A stretch of 64,000 nt of DNA, taken from contig NZ_VFTC01000024.1 in NCBI RefSeq assembly GCF_007003975.1, forward strand, positions 47,114-111,113, written 5' to 3'. The stretch's first letter is position 1; every line of letters starts with the position of its first letter. The notes beneath the pieces were generated by a model that was not told the origin of the DNA, searched no databases, and worked only from the letters and a program-made list of their open reading frames with translations. Shown here one piece after another: positions 38,451 to 48,956 of the stretch. This stretch comes from Mesorhizobium sp. WSM4306. GTDB taxonomy: Bacteria; Pseudomonadota; Alphaproteobacteria; Rhizobiales; Rhizobiaceae. A program made the translations under genes and the position numbers.

Positions 38451-39428
38451 ATGTTGCATTTTTCAAAACTGACGGCGGCCACATTCGCCATAGGCACCTT
38501 GATGATCGGCGTCGCCAACGCCCAGACTGTGCTGCGTTCGGCCGACACCCATCCGGATGGGTATCCGACGGTCGAGGCGGTCAAATATATGGGCGACCTG
38601 ATCAAGGAGCGTACCGCCGGCCGCTATTCGGTCGAGGTCTATCATTCCGCGCAACTCGGCGAGGAAAAGGACACGATCGAGCAGACGCAGACCGGCGTCA
38701 TCGACCTGAACCGCGTCTCGATGGGTCCGTTCAACGGCATCGTACCGGAGACCGCGGTGCCGTCGCTGCCCTACATGTTCCGTTCTGTCGACCATATGCG
38801 TCATGTCATGGACGGGCCGATCGGCGACGAGATTCTGAAGGCCTTCGAGGCGCATGACCTTGTCGGCCTTGCCTTCTACGATTCCGGCGCCCGCTCCTTC
38901 TACAACACCAGGAAGGACATCACCTCGATGGCCGACATGAAGGGCATGAAGTTCCGCGTCATCCAGTCGGACGTGTTCGTCGACATGGTCAACGCACTCG
39001 GCGCCAATGCCACACCGATGGCCTATGGCGAGGTTTATTCGGCATTGCAGACAGGCGTCATCGACGGTGCCGAGAACAACTGGCCGAGTTTCGAATCCGC
39101 CAAGCACTACGAAGTTGCCAAGCACTACACGATGGACCAGCACCAGATCGTGCCGGAAGTGCTGGTGATGGCAAAGGCGAGCTGGAACAAGCTGTCGCCG
39201 GAAGATCAGGCGATCGTGCGCCAGGCGGCCAAGGACAGCGTCGACAAGATGCGTGAACTGTGGGACGCGCAGGAGAAGAAGTCGCGCGACATCGTCGAGA
39301 AGGCCGGCGTCAAGGTCAGCGAGATCGACAAGCAGCCGCTGATCGATGCGATGAAGCCGGTCTACGACAAGTACCTGTCGACGCCGGCACTCAAGGACCT
39401 CGCCGCGCGTATCCAGGCAACCAAGTAA
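38451..39428 (+). CDS. TRAP transporter substrate-binding protein (DctP family)
   Basis: A 325-residue periplasmic binding protein with a cleavable signal peptide (HFSKLTAATFAIGTLMIGVA then NAQ). DctP-family motifs are readable: SVEVYHSAQLGEEKDTIEQT, MKGMKFRVIQSDVFVDMVNA, YGEVYSALQTGVIDGAENNW. The arginine in KFRVI normally clamps the substrate carboxylate. Placement between uxaC and uronate genes indicates binding of galacturonate, glucuronate or a related uronate. The ATG follows GGGAGGAAGACAGTC. Confidence 0.93.
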   Translation: MLHFSKLTAATFAIGTLMIGVANAQTVLRSADTHPDGYPTVEAVKYMGDLIKERTAGRYSVEVYHSAQLGEEKDTIEQTQTGVIDLNRVSMGPFNGIVPETAVPSLPYMFRSVDHMRHVMDGPIGDEILKAFEAHDLVGLAFYDSGARSFYNTRKDITSMADMKGMKFRVIQSDVFVDMVNALGANATPMAYGEVYSALQTGVIDGAENNWPSFESAKHYEVAKHYTMDQHQIVPEVLVMAKASWNKLSPEDQAIVRQAAKDSVDKMRELWDAQEKKSRDIVEKAGVKVSEIDKQPLIDAMKPVYDKYLSTPALKDLAARIQATK

Positions 39429-39485
39429 TTCGTCGCGAAGGTGGTGGCGCGCTCATCCGCCCCACCACTCAGCGGAGGAGGCCAC

Positions 39486-40013
39486 ATGAAATCATTCTGG
39501 CTGGCGACGGAGCGGCTTTTGTCGCAACTGGCGAAGCTTGCGCTGTGGGTCAGCGGAGCGGGCCTGACGCTGATGACTGTGATCATCTTCTGGCAGGTGT
39601 TCTCGCGCTATGTCCTGAACAGCTCGCCGAGCTGGACCGAATCCTTCTCGGTGCTGCTGATGGGCTGGTTCATCTTCCTCGGCGCCGCGGTCGGTGTTCG
39701 TGAGCGCACGCATCTCGGTTTTGACGTGCTGCTCTATTTTCTGCCGCCCTCGGGCAAGGGGTTTTTGCGCAGCATTTCCGATGTGGTCGTGCTCGCCTTC
39801 GGTTTTGGCATGATCGTCTACGGCGTGCAGCTGACCAGGCTGACCTGGAACACCATCATGCCGTCCCTCGATCTGCCAGGCGGCGTCGCCTTCCTGCCGG
39901 TCATCCTGGGTGGCGCGATGGTTTGCCTGTTTTCACTGGAACGGCTGGCTGGGCGGTTTGCCGGCCTGCCTGTCGATGCCGATCAATACGCCACGGGCGA
40001 AGAGGATCTGTGA
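39486..40013 (+). CDS. TRAP transporter small permease (DctQ family)
   Basis: A 175-residue membrane protein with four hydrophobic segments (LWVSGAGLTLMTVIIFWQVF, WTESFSVLLMGWFIFLGAAV, VVVLAFGFGMIVYGVQL, LPVILGGAMVCLFSLERL). The sequence FSRYVLNSSPSWTESFSVLL is the DctQ signature. The start follows CGGAGGAGGCCAC. The stop overlaps the start of the large permease as TGATG. It joins the periplasmic binding protein to the DctM subunit. Confidence 0.92.
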   Translation: MKSFWLATERLLSQLAKLALWVSGAGLTLMTVIIFWQVFSRYVLNSSPSWTESFSVLLMGWFIFLGAAVGVRERTHLGFDVLLYFLPPSGKGFLRSISDVVVLAFGFGMIVYGVQLTRLTWNTIMPSLDLPGGVAFLPVILGGAMVCLFSLERLAGRFAGLPVDADQYATGEEDL

Positions 40014-41293
40014 TGGCCCTGATGGTTCTGTTCGGCACGTTCGTCTTCCTGCTCATCATCGGCACGCCGATCGCGTTCTGCCTTGGCGTCGCCAGTTTCG
40101 CCACGGTGCTGGTGCTGGGCCTGCCGCCGCTGGTGGTGTTCCAGCGTCTCAACTCGGGTGTCTCAGTGTTTTCGCTGATGGCCATTCCGTTCTTCATCTT
40201 CGCCGGTGACCTCATGGTGCGCGGCGGCATTGCCGCCCGGCTGGTGGCGCTCGCCGGATCGCTGGTCGGCCATTTGCGCGGCGGCCTCGGTCAGGTCAAC
40301 ATTGCCGCATCGACCATGTTCGGCGGCATTTCCGGCTCGGCCGTGGCCGACGCATCGGCCGTTGGCGGCCTGATGATCCCGCAGATGAAGGCGCGCGGTT
40401 ACGGCATCGATTATGCCGTCAACATCACATCGGTCGGCGCCATCATAGCGCTGCTGATCCCGCCGTCGCACAACATGATCATCTATTCGATCTCGGCCGG
40501 CGGCCGTATCTCGATCGCCGACCTTTTCACGGCGGGCGTCATCCCGGGGCTGCTGCTGGCGCTATCGCTGATGGTCACGGCCTATTGGGCCGCCACTCGG
40601 CGCGGCTATCCCACCGAACCTTTCGCCGGCTTCGGTCGTGTCCTGCAATTGCTGGTCGCCGCCATTCCCGGGCTCCTGCTGATCGGCATCATCTTCGGCG
40701 GTGTCAGGTCGGGCATCTTCACCGCCACGGAAAGCTCGTGCATTGCCATCGTCTATGCCTTCCTCGTCACGCTGATCATCTACCGCTCGATGAGCTGGGG
40801 CGACTTCGTCGCCGCGACCTCGGCGGCGGTGCGGACAACGGCTATGGTGCTGATGATCATCGGTTGCGCTGCCGCTTTCGGCTGGCTGCTGGCCTATCTC
40901 AGGGTCCCTGCGGCACTCGTCGCTTTCCTGCAGTCGGTATCCGACAACAAGCTCGTCATCCTGCTCTTGATCAATGTCGTGCTGCTGATCCTCGGCACGT
41001 TCATGGACATGTCGCCGCTGATCATCATCACCACGCCGATCTTCCTGCCGGTGGTGACGGCCTATGGCGTCGACCCCGTGCATTTCGGCGTCATCCTGAT
41101 CCTCAATCTCGGCATTGGCCTGTGCACGCCGCCGGTCGGCGCGGTGCTGTTCGTCAGCTGCGCCATCGGTCGCATCCCGATCTGGACGGCGATGCGCTCG
41201 ATCTGGCCATTCTATGGCGCGGCCTTCACCGTTCTGATGCTTGTCACCTACATACCGGAAATCTCATTGTGGCTGCCGAGCCTGTTCCACTAG
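40013..41293 (+). CDS. TRAP transporter large permease (DctM family)
   Basis: A 426-residue transport subunit with about 12 hydrophobic segments that drives uptake by the sodium gradient. DctM hallmarks are IPFFIFAGDLMVRGGIAARL, FGGISGSAVADASAVGGLMI, IALLIPPSHNMIIYSI, and the C-terminal NLGIGLCTPPVGAVLFVSCA. The start overlaps the DctQ stop by one base. Together with the two preceding genes it makes a complete tripartite uptake system for the uronate pathway. Confidence 0.94.
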   Translation: MALMVLFGTFVFLLIIGTPIAFCLGVASFATVLVLGLPPLVVFQRLNSGVSVFSLMAIPFFIFAGDLMVRGGIAARLVALAGSLVGHLRGGLGQVNIAASTMFGGISGSAVADASAVGGLMIPQMKARGYGIDYAVNITSVGAIIALLIPPSHNMIIYSISAGGRISIADLFTAGVIPGLLLALSLMVTAYWAATRRGYPTEPFAGFGRVLQLLVAAIPGLLLIGIIFGGVRSGIFTATESSCIAIVYAFLVTLIIYRSMSWGDFVAATSAAVRTTAMVLMIIGCAAAFGWLLAYLRVPAALVAFLQSVSDNKLVILLLINVVLLILGTFMDMSPLIIITTPIFLPVVTAYGVDPVHFGVILILNLGIGLCTPPVGAVLFVSCAIGRIPIWTAMRSIWPFYGAAFTVLMLVTYIPEISLWLPSLFH

Positions 41294-41304
41294 GAGCTTA
41301 CCAC

Positions 41305-42078
41305 GTGGCCGAGACAATTGCTGACCTCAGGGTCGAGAGAAAGCCCAAGCTGTCGGAGACCGTTGTCGCGGCCATCCGCAAGCAGCTGCATGCGGGCGAG
41401 ATCCTGCCGGGCCACAAATTGCCGACCGAGGGACAGTTGACCGAGACTTTCGGCGTCAGCCGCACCGTCATCCGCGAGGCGCTGGCCAAGCTTGCCGCCG
41501 ACGGCCTGGTCGAGGCGCGCCAGGGCGCCGGCGTCTTCGTCACCGAACACATCTCGACCATGTTCGGCGCGCTCGCCGCCGACATGGGAGCCAAGGATTC
41601 GGTCGCGCTCAACGTGCTCGAAGTGCGCCTGGCGGTCGAAATCGAGTCGGCCGGGCTCGCCGCCATCCGCCGCAACGCCGCTCAGGAGGCGGCGATCCAG
41701 GAAGCCTTCTTCGAATTCGAGCGCCTGCTTCTCAACAGCGAGCCGACCGGTCCAGCCGATCTCGCTTTCCACCGGGCAATCGCCAGCGCCACCAACAACC
41801 CGTTCTATGTCGAGATGCTCGACGTGCTCGGACGCCGCGCCATTCCCTGCGACGTGACCTCGCCATGGTCGACCGAACTGGTGCAGTCCGACAGCTATCA
41901 GCGCGGGCTGCAGCGCGAGCATCTGGTGATCCTCAATGCGATCACATCGGGCGACGCCGAAGCCGCGCGCGAGGCCATGCGCGCTCATCTCACCGCCAGC
42001 CAGCAGCGCTACCGCGAGCGCCTGCACGCACGCCAGGTGTTTTATGCCGACTCGGTCAAGGCGGCGGAAACCGAATAA
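41305..42078 (+). CDS. GntR family regulator (FCD domain), probable uronate-responsive repressor
   Basis: A 257-residue regulator. The winged HTH reads LSETVVAAIRKQLHAGEILP, HKLPTEGQLTETFGVSRTVI, REALAKLAADGLVEARQGAG. The C-terminal FCD domain has LEVRLAVEIESAGLAA, DLAFHRAIASATNNPFYVEM and REHLVILNAITSGDAEAARE, with the metal-binding Asp/His positions kept. The start is a GTG behind TAGGAGC. Its position inside the catabolic operon, and a palindromic site at the uxuB/uxaC promoter, suggest it represses the locus and responds to a uronate intermediate. Confidence 0.9.
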   Translation: MAETIADLRVERKPKLSETVVAAIRKQLHAGEILPGHKLPTEGQLTETFGVSRTVIREALAKLAADGLVEARQGAGVFVTEHISTMFGALAADMGAKDSVALNVLEVRLAVEIESAGLAAIRRNAAQEAAIQEAFFEFERLLLNSEPTGPADLAFHRAIASATNNPFYVEMLDVLGRRAIPCDVTSPWSTELVQSDSYQRGLQREHLVILNAITSGDAEAAREAMRAHLTASQQRYRERLHARQVFYADSVKAAETE

Positions 42079-42098
42079 CCATTTCAGCTGGAGCAGTA

Positions 42099-42956
42099 AT
42101 GTCTCAAAGTCACCCGCATACCGATTTTACCTCGCGTTTCGCCATCGATCCGGTTGCCGCGGCGTCCATGGGCACCGACGAGTTGCGGCACAACTTCCAT
42201 ATTGACGACCTGTTCCAGCCGGGCCGCGTCAGCCTGACCTATACCCATTATGATCGGATGATCGTCGGCGGCGCCGTGCCGGTGGCAACGCAGCTGCCGC
42301 TGGAAGGGATCAAGCCGACGGGGACCAGGAATTTTCTCGACCGCCGCGAACTGATCATCGTCAACATCGGCGGCGCCGGCTCAGTGACGGCAAGTGGCGA
42401 GACCCACCCATTGCAGGCGCGCGACATGCTCTATCTCGGCATGGGCAGCACCGACGTGTCGTTCAAGTCGGCCGACAAGGCCGCACCGGCCAAATTCTAT
42501 CTGCTCAGCGCGCCGGCGCATCACGCCTACCCGAACCGGCTGATCCGCATCGGCGACGCCAAGCGTCTCGACCTCGGCAGCAAGGAGACCTGCAACGAAC
42601 GCTCGATCTTCCAGTTCATCCATGCCGAGGGTGTCAAGACCTGCCAGTTGGTCGTCGGCATGACCCAGCTGGCGCCGGGCTCGGTGTGGAACACTATCCC
42701 TTGCCATGTGCATGACCGACGCATGGAGGCCTATCTCTATTTCGATCTGCCGGAAACGGCGCGCGTTTTCCACTTCATGGGCGAGCCCGACGAAACCCGC
42801 CATCTCGTCATGGCCAACGAGGAGGCGGTGCTGTCGCCGGGCTGGTCGATCCATTCGGGTGCCGGCACGTCGAACTACGCCTTCATCTGGGCGATGGCCG
42901 GCGACAATGTCGACTACACCGATGTCGATCCGGTGCCGCTGGGCGAACTGCGTTGA
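42099..42956 (+). CDS. kduI: 5-keto-4-deoxyuronate isomerase (DKI isomerase)
   Basis: Converts 4-deoxy-L-threo-5-hexosulose uronate (DKI) to 2,5-diketo-3-deoxygluconate. The 285-residue cupin-fold protein has the zinc-site segment IPCHVHDRRMEAYLYFDL and the family patterns THYDRMIVGGAVPV, NFLDRRELIIVNIGG and SIHSGAGTSNYAFIW. The length agrees with KduI of pectin-degrading enterobacteria. Its stop overlaps the kduD TTG start, so the two enzymes of consecutive steps are translationally coupled. Confidence 0.95.
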   Translation: MSQSHPHTDFTSRFAIDPVAAASMGTDELRHNFHIDDLFQPGRVSLTYTHYDRMIVGGAVPVATQLPLEGIKPTGTRNFLDRRELIIVNIGGAGSVTASGETHPLQARDMLYLGMGSTDVSFKSADKAAPAKFYLLSAPAHHAYPNRLIRIGDAKRLDLGSKETCNERSIFQFIHAEGVKTCQLVVGMTQLAPGSVWNTIPCHVHDRRMEAYLYFDLPETARVFHFMGEPDETRHLVMANEEAVLSPGWSIHSGAGTSNYAFIWAMAGDNVDYTDVDPVPLGELR

Positions 42957-43720
42957 GCGCCCCTTCCGCCTTCAGCCTCACCGGCAGGCGCATCCTGGTC
43001 ACCGGCGCCAACACCGGCATCGGCCAGGGCATCGCTATCTCGATCGCGCGCGCCGGCGGCACCGTCATCGGCGTCGGCCGCTCGGCGATGGACGACACGC
43101 AAAGGAAGGTCGGCGAGGCCGGCGGGCAATTCGAGGCCGTGCGGTGCGATCTCGCCGATCATGCCGCCGCCAAGACCATGCTCGACCAGGTCTGGGAAGA
43201 GACCGGACCGATCGACGGCCTGGTCAACAATGCCGGCATCATCCGCCGCGCCGATGCGGTCGATTTCTCGGACGCCGACTGGGACGACGTCATCGACGTC
43301 AATCTGAAGACGTTGTTCTTTTTGAGCCAGGCTTTTGCCAAACGCGTGCTGGCCGATACCGGCCGTCGCGGCAAGATCGTCAACATCGCCTCGGTACTGA
43401 GTTTCCAGGGCGGCATCCGCGTCGCGTCCTATACTGCGTCGAAACATGGCGCGCTCGGCATAACAAGGCTGCTCGCCTGCGAATGGGCGGCAAAAGGCAT
43501 CAACGTCAACGCCATTGCGCCCGGCTATATCGAAACCAACAACACCGAGGCGTTGCGCGCCGATCCCGACCGCAGTGCTGCGATCCTGGCGCGTATCCCG
43601 GCCGGCCGCTGGGGCGGGCCGGAAGACATAGGCGACGCCGCCGTCTTCCTGCTGGCGCCGGCGTCCGACTATATGCATGGCGCGGTGGTTCCGGTCGACG
43701 GCGGCTGGCTGGCGCGATGA
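42953..43720 (+). CDS. kduD: 2-dehydro-3-deoxy-D-gluconate 5-dehydrogenase
   Basis: A 255-residue short-chain dehydrogenase that reduces 2,5-diketo-3-deoxygluconate to 2-keto-3-deoxygluconate. It has the cofactor motif VTGANTGIGQGIAI, NNAGIIRRADAVDFSDADWD (typical KduD), the catalytic YTASK, and the C-terminal GRWGGPEDIGDAAVFLLAPA then VVPVDGGWLAR. The start is a TTG overlapping the kduI stop (TTGA); no ATG lies close enough to preserve the N-terminal strand. Directly downstream partner of kduI. Confidence 0.93.
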   Translation: MSAPSAFSLTGRRILVTGANTGIGQGIAISIARAGGTVIGVGRSAMDDTQRKVGEAGGQFEAVRCDLADHAAAKTMLDQVWEETGPIDGLVNNAGIIRRADAVDFSDADWDDVIDVNLKTLFFLSQAFAKRVLADTGRRGKIVNIASVLSFQGGIRVASYTASKHGALGITRLLACEWAAKGINVNAIAPGYIETNNTEALRADPDRSAAILARIPAGRWGGPEDIGDAAVFLLAPASDYMHGAVVPVDGGWLAR

Positions 43721-43730
43721 GGAGACTGCT

Positions 43731-44069
43731 ATGACCGAGCAGAAGATTTTCGCCCATCCCGGCGAGAGCGCCTGGACGCCGACACCGGACGGCAACAGGC
43801 GGCGCGTTCTCCTGCATACCGACGAGCTGATGATGGTCGAATTCGGTTTCGACAAGGGCGGCGTCGGCGCGCTGCATTCGCATCCGCATGTCCAGGCCAG
43901 CTATGTCGCCGAAGGCCGCTTCGAGGTGACCATAGACGGCCGTACCGCTGTTATCGAGACCGGCGGCAGTTTCATCGTGCCGTCCAATCTGGTGCATGGC
44001 GTCAAGGCGCTGGAGGCCGGGCGCCTGGTCGACAGTTTTACGCCGCACCGGGCCGATTTCCTGGCCTGA
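43731..44069 (+). CDS. kdgF: KdgF-type cupin (unsaturated uronate-linearising enzyme)
   Basis: A 112-residue single cupin. The metal ligands match the KdgF pattern: H49 and H51 in GALHSHPHVQASYV, Q55, and H89 in SNLVHGVKAL. KdgF converts cyclic 4,5-unsaturated monouronates, released from pectin or alginate, to the linear DKI consumed by KduI. The position 10 nt after kduD and the GAGGAGACT ribosome site support that job. Small cupins are diverse, so the call rests on the ligand spacing and the neighbours together. Confidence 0.82.
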   Translation: MTEQKIFAHPGESAWTPTPDGNRRRVLLHTDELMMVEFGFDKGGVGALHSHPHVQASYVAEGRFEVTIDGRTAVIETGGSFIVPSNLVHGVKALEAGRLVDSFTPHRADFLA

Positions 44070-44098
44070 TCGCCTTTCAGGTCTGTTCCAGAAACGGA

Positions 44099-44128
44099 AA
44101 ACCCGCGCCTCCTGGGAGACGCGGGTTT
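44099..44128 (+). terminator. Terminator after the uronate operon
   Basis: AAACCCGCG and CGCGGGTTT form a perfect 9-bp stem around a CTCCTGGGAGA loop that can extend the hairpin, followed by GTTG. It lies 29 nt after the kdgF stop and closes the uxaC-kdgF run of genes. Confidence 0.75.
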
Positions 44129-44333
44129 GTTGCCTGTGCGCTCGTAGCGCAGCGGTACTCGAAACATCGCCGCAGGGTTTGGACGGTGCCGCAACATGAT
44201 GAAGATAGGATTAACGGCACCAGCCAGATCAATCATCGGTGGGATGTTGCTGCTGCTTGTTGTGGTCGGACGGGGGCTGCGCTAATCGTTGCCCCATGCC
44301 CCTGCTTCGGGCGGCCGATCGAAAACATCCGTG

Positions 44334-46172
<1,839 letters not shown>

Positions 46173-46206
46173 GGACGGGCTTTCCTTGACTTGACGCGTC
46201 ACCCCG

Positions 46207-47187
46207 TCATTCCGCGTTTGCCAAGCAGCATTTCTTGAATTTCTTGCCGCTTCCACAAGGGCACGGATCGTTGCGCCCGACGTCGCGCCAAGGGTTGGTA
46301 GCTGGAGTCACGCTGGACAAGGCCCGGTCCAGCCATGAGGCTTCGTCCTCAGCAAGATCGAAATCGTCGTCGCCGAGCTCGATGCCGTCGTCATCGTCAA
46401 GGCCGCGGGTCCAATCCAGTGCCACAAGGACATCCTCGATATAACTCAGACTGGCGCGATCGAACCGGCCGATGTCGCCGGGTTGCTGCTCGGCTTCCCG
46501 CAGGTCGCTTTCGAAATCACTGCGTTCAAGCGCATCTTCCGGGATGCGGCCCTCATCCCAAGCGGTGTAGACAAGCGGAACGAGGTCTCGCAGGGCCAGC
46601 ATCGCGATGGCTTGCAGCCAGCCGACCCACGCGTAATCCCAGTCGTCGGCCAGCCTCTCCCTGTAGAACCGTTCCACGAAATCCCTTGTCCGGTCGCGCT
46701 CGATGCGACCTTCCCAGGTCAAAAAGGTCACCGCGCCAAACGCCGCGTCGCGGATGAATTCGTCGGCGGAGCGGTCGGCAATGATGCCGAACAGCGCGTC
46801 GGCGTCGCCGTCGAATACGCCTACGATGATGCGCGACAAGGTTTCGGTTGTGGCGTCGCCAAGCAGCCGTTCGGCCTCCTTCCCAGGGCGGCGCAGCAGA
46901 CGCAGCAAAGGTTGGCATGCCTGGGTGTCGCGGGCGCCGCCGAGGATATACACGCCCCTGAAGAGCAACATTTCTTCATCGTCCGACAAAGGCTGTCCAT
47001 TGGCGGCGCGTTCAAGGACAGCGCGCAGCGCAGGCGCTGCTTCTTCTATCCTGATCGTGCAGACTGCGATTGCGAGATCCGGCACCTGCCGTTCAGTCGC
47101 CACGGCATGGAGATAGCGGTCTATCGGATACAACTCGAAGTCACCGCTGTCGTTGGAGAGCAGCTTTTCCAGATCTTCCTTTTTCAT
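46207..47187 (-). CDS. DUF1186 protein with C-terminal SEC-C zinc motif
   Basis: A 326-residue acidic protein. Most of it is helical and HEAT-like, matching DUF1186 (LLFRGVYILGGARDTQACQP, IRDAAFGAVTFLTWEGRI, WVGWLQAIAMLALRDLVPLV). An Asp/Glu-rich linker follows, then a SEC-C zinc finger at residues 305-319, NDPCPCGSGKKFKKCC, as at the end of SecA. SEC-C motifs contact SecB or ribosomes in some proteins; here the partner is unknown. The gene is divergent from an unrecognised 377-residue protein, 87 bp apart, suggesting shared control. Confidence 0.85.
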   Translation of the reverse strand: MKKEDLEKLLSNDSGDFELYPIDRYLHAVATERQVPDLAIAVCTIRIEEAAPALRAVLERAANGQPLSDDEEMLLFRGVYILGGARDTQACQPLLRLLRRPGKEAERLLGDATTETLSRIIVGVFDGDADALFGIIADRSADEFIRDAAFGAVTFLTWEGRIERDRTRDFVERFYRERLADDWDYAWVGWLQAIAMLALRDLVPLVYTAWDEGRIPEDALERSDFESDLREAEQQPGDIGRFDRASLSYIEDVLVALDWTRGLDDDDGIELGDDDFDLAEDEASWLDRALSSVTPATNPWRDVGRNDPCPCGSGKKFKKCCLANAE

Positions 47188-47274
47188 CGCGTCCAGTCGC
47201 GTCGATGGAGCCCCGGCCCGGCCTTATGCTATCGATCCCCCAGCCACACACTTGTGTCAATCCCGAGAGCGACG

Positions 47275-48408
47275 ATGAGCGAATACCAATACTACGAATT
47301 CCAGGCAGTCGATCGCCCCCTTAGCAACGCGGATCGCCGGGCGCTTCGCGACCTGTCATCGCGGGCGCGGATCACCGCCACGAGCTTCACCAATTTCTAC
47401 GAGTGGGGGGATTTCAAAGGCGATCCGGACGAGCTCATGGAGCGCTGGTTCGATCTTCATCTTTATTGGGCCAATTGGGGCTCCCGCCGCCTGATGATCA
47501 AGCTGCCGGCCCGGCTGGTTGATCGGGATCGCATGGGCGCCTTCCTGGGAGCGACCGACGACGTCATGCTCAGGGTTGCCGGCGAGAACGTCATTATAAG
47601 CATCTCGCGCGACGAGTTGGAGTTCGAGCACCGGGACGACGACGACTCGGGTTGGCTCGCGGTCTTGGCACCGTTGCGGGCCGATCTAATCGCGGGCGAT
47701 CTTCGGCTTTTCTATCTGCTTTGGTTGATGGCCGTCGAAACCGACACGATTGAACCCGATGAGCCGGAGCCGATGCCGGGAATCGGGCCGCTGACCGAGG
47801 CGCTCGAAGCGTTTGCCGCGTTCTTCGGCATCGACCGTGAGCTCGTCCAGGCGGCGGCTGAGCGAAGCGCGACAACAGCTCACGATGGCCCGGCACCGGA
47901 TATGGCCCGGCCGGTGGTCGCGGCGATGAGCGACGCCGAGAAAACCAGTCTGCTCATGCGGTTTTTCAGTGATGAGCCCCATATGTCCGCCGAGTTGCGG
48001 GCCACGATTCGGGCACGTCTGGAACCCGAAACGATCTCGCCTGATCCTTTGCGCACAGCAGCGGATCTGCAGGCGCGGGCCGAAGGAATCCGCCTTGCCC
48101 GCAAGCGCGCCGAGGCGGAGCTGGCGGAGGCGCAGCGGCGATTGCAAGCGGAAGCGGCTGGGAAGGCCCGTGACGTCCGGCTCGAGACCCTTCGCCAGCG
48201 GGGTGAAAACGTCTGGGGAGAGGTCGAGATCGAGATCGGGCGGCGCAATCCCGCCGGTTACGACAAGGCGGCGGCGCTTCTTTCCGATCTGGCGGCGCTT
48301 GCCGAAAGACAAGGCAGCACCGAGGAATTTCATGTCCGGCTTAGATCGATCCGTGAGCGCCATGCAGGGAAAGGGCGTTTCCTCGAACGTCTGGTGACGC
48401 TGGGATAG
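47275..48408 (+). CDS. Hypothetical protein, 377 residues, with C-terminal coiled coil
   Basis: I do not recognise a named domain. The N-terminus (MSEYQYYEFQAVDRPLSNAD then LRDLSSRARITATSFTNFYE and WGDFKGDPDELMERWFDLHL) looks like a widely distributed conserved hypothetical family. The middle contains Asp/Glu-rich strands and helices. Residues about 270-310 (RAEGIRLARKRAEAELAEAQ RRLQAEAAG in two pieces) form a strong charged coiled coil, and the end is helical (YDKAAALLSDLAALAERQGS). No membrane segment or signal. Divergent from the SEC-C gene. A broken muramidase-like frame follows directly. Confidence 0.8.
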   Translation: MSEYQYYEFQAVDRPLSNADRRALRDLSSRARITATSFTNFYEWGDFKGDPDELMERWFDLHLYWANWGSRRLMIKLPARLVDRDRMGAFLGATDDVMLRVAGENVIISISRDELEFEHRDDDDSGWLAVLAPLRADLIAGDLRLFYLLWLMAVETDTIEPDEPEPMPGIGPLTEALEAFAAFFGIDRELVQAAAERSATTAHDGPAPDMARPVVAAMSDAEKTSLLMRFFSDEPHMSAELRATIRARLEPETISPDPLRTAADLQARAEGIRLARKRAEAELAEAQRRLQAEAAGKARDVRLETLRQRGENVWGEVEIEIGRRNPAGYDKAAALLSDLAALAERQGSTEEFHVRLRSIRERHAGKGRFLERLVTLG

Positions 48409-48942
48409 TTTTTCCGCGGCGCCTCCGTCGCCGAGGGCGACACGATCGATTTCCCCAGGCGTGCGTCCGCCTTTCCGAAAAACCGCGCCGACCTCGAAAG
48501 CCATGCCAGGGGCAAGGAGATGTTCAAGGTCGCGCGTGCCGCTCTGGTGCGCATTGCCGCGATCAATTCGGGCTACAAAAATGTCGTCAAGAACCCCGAC
48601 AAATTCTGCCACGGCTTCGGCATGTTCCAGTACGACATCCAGTTCTTCGACGGGGACAAGGACTATTTCATCGACGAGAAATGGGCGACCTGGAAAGGTA
48701 CGCTCAGCCGCGGCATGTCGGAACTGACGGCGCAGACCAAGGCACTCTACGGAGCCGGCAAGAAGAGCCTGACGCATGATGAAAGCGTCTATGTCGCCAT
48801 CGCCTACAACCAGGGTGCCAAGAGAACCAAGGCCAACATGGCCACCAGGAAATTCAAGCAGGGTTTCAAGGACGATCAGGGCGTCTTCTATGGCGAGCAC
48901 ATAGACAGCAATCTGAAGGCGACGAAGGGGCTTTGGCCGTAG
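48409..48942 (+). pseudogene. 5'-truncated peptidoglycan hydrolase-like remnant
   Basis: An open stretch of about 177 codons whose first part (FFRGASVAEGDTIDFPRRAS) has no start codon and begins right at the stop of the 377-residue gene, in the same frame. An internal ATG at 48520 would give 140 residues. The protein carries a lysozyme-like core (ALVRIAAINSGYKNV, FCHGFGMFQYDIQFF, DESVYVAIAYNQGA) resembling peptidoglycan-binding muramidases of rhizobia, but lacks the N-terminal half. I read it as a decayed gene truncated at its 5' end; a short functional version is possible. Confidence 0.55.
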
Positions 48943-48956
48943 CCGCTCCCCCCGGG

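Noticed and set aside
44133..44200. A GC-rich stretch after the kdgF terminator considered as a tRNA
   Set aside because: It lacks the T-loop consensus and a seven-pair acceptor stem.
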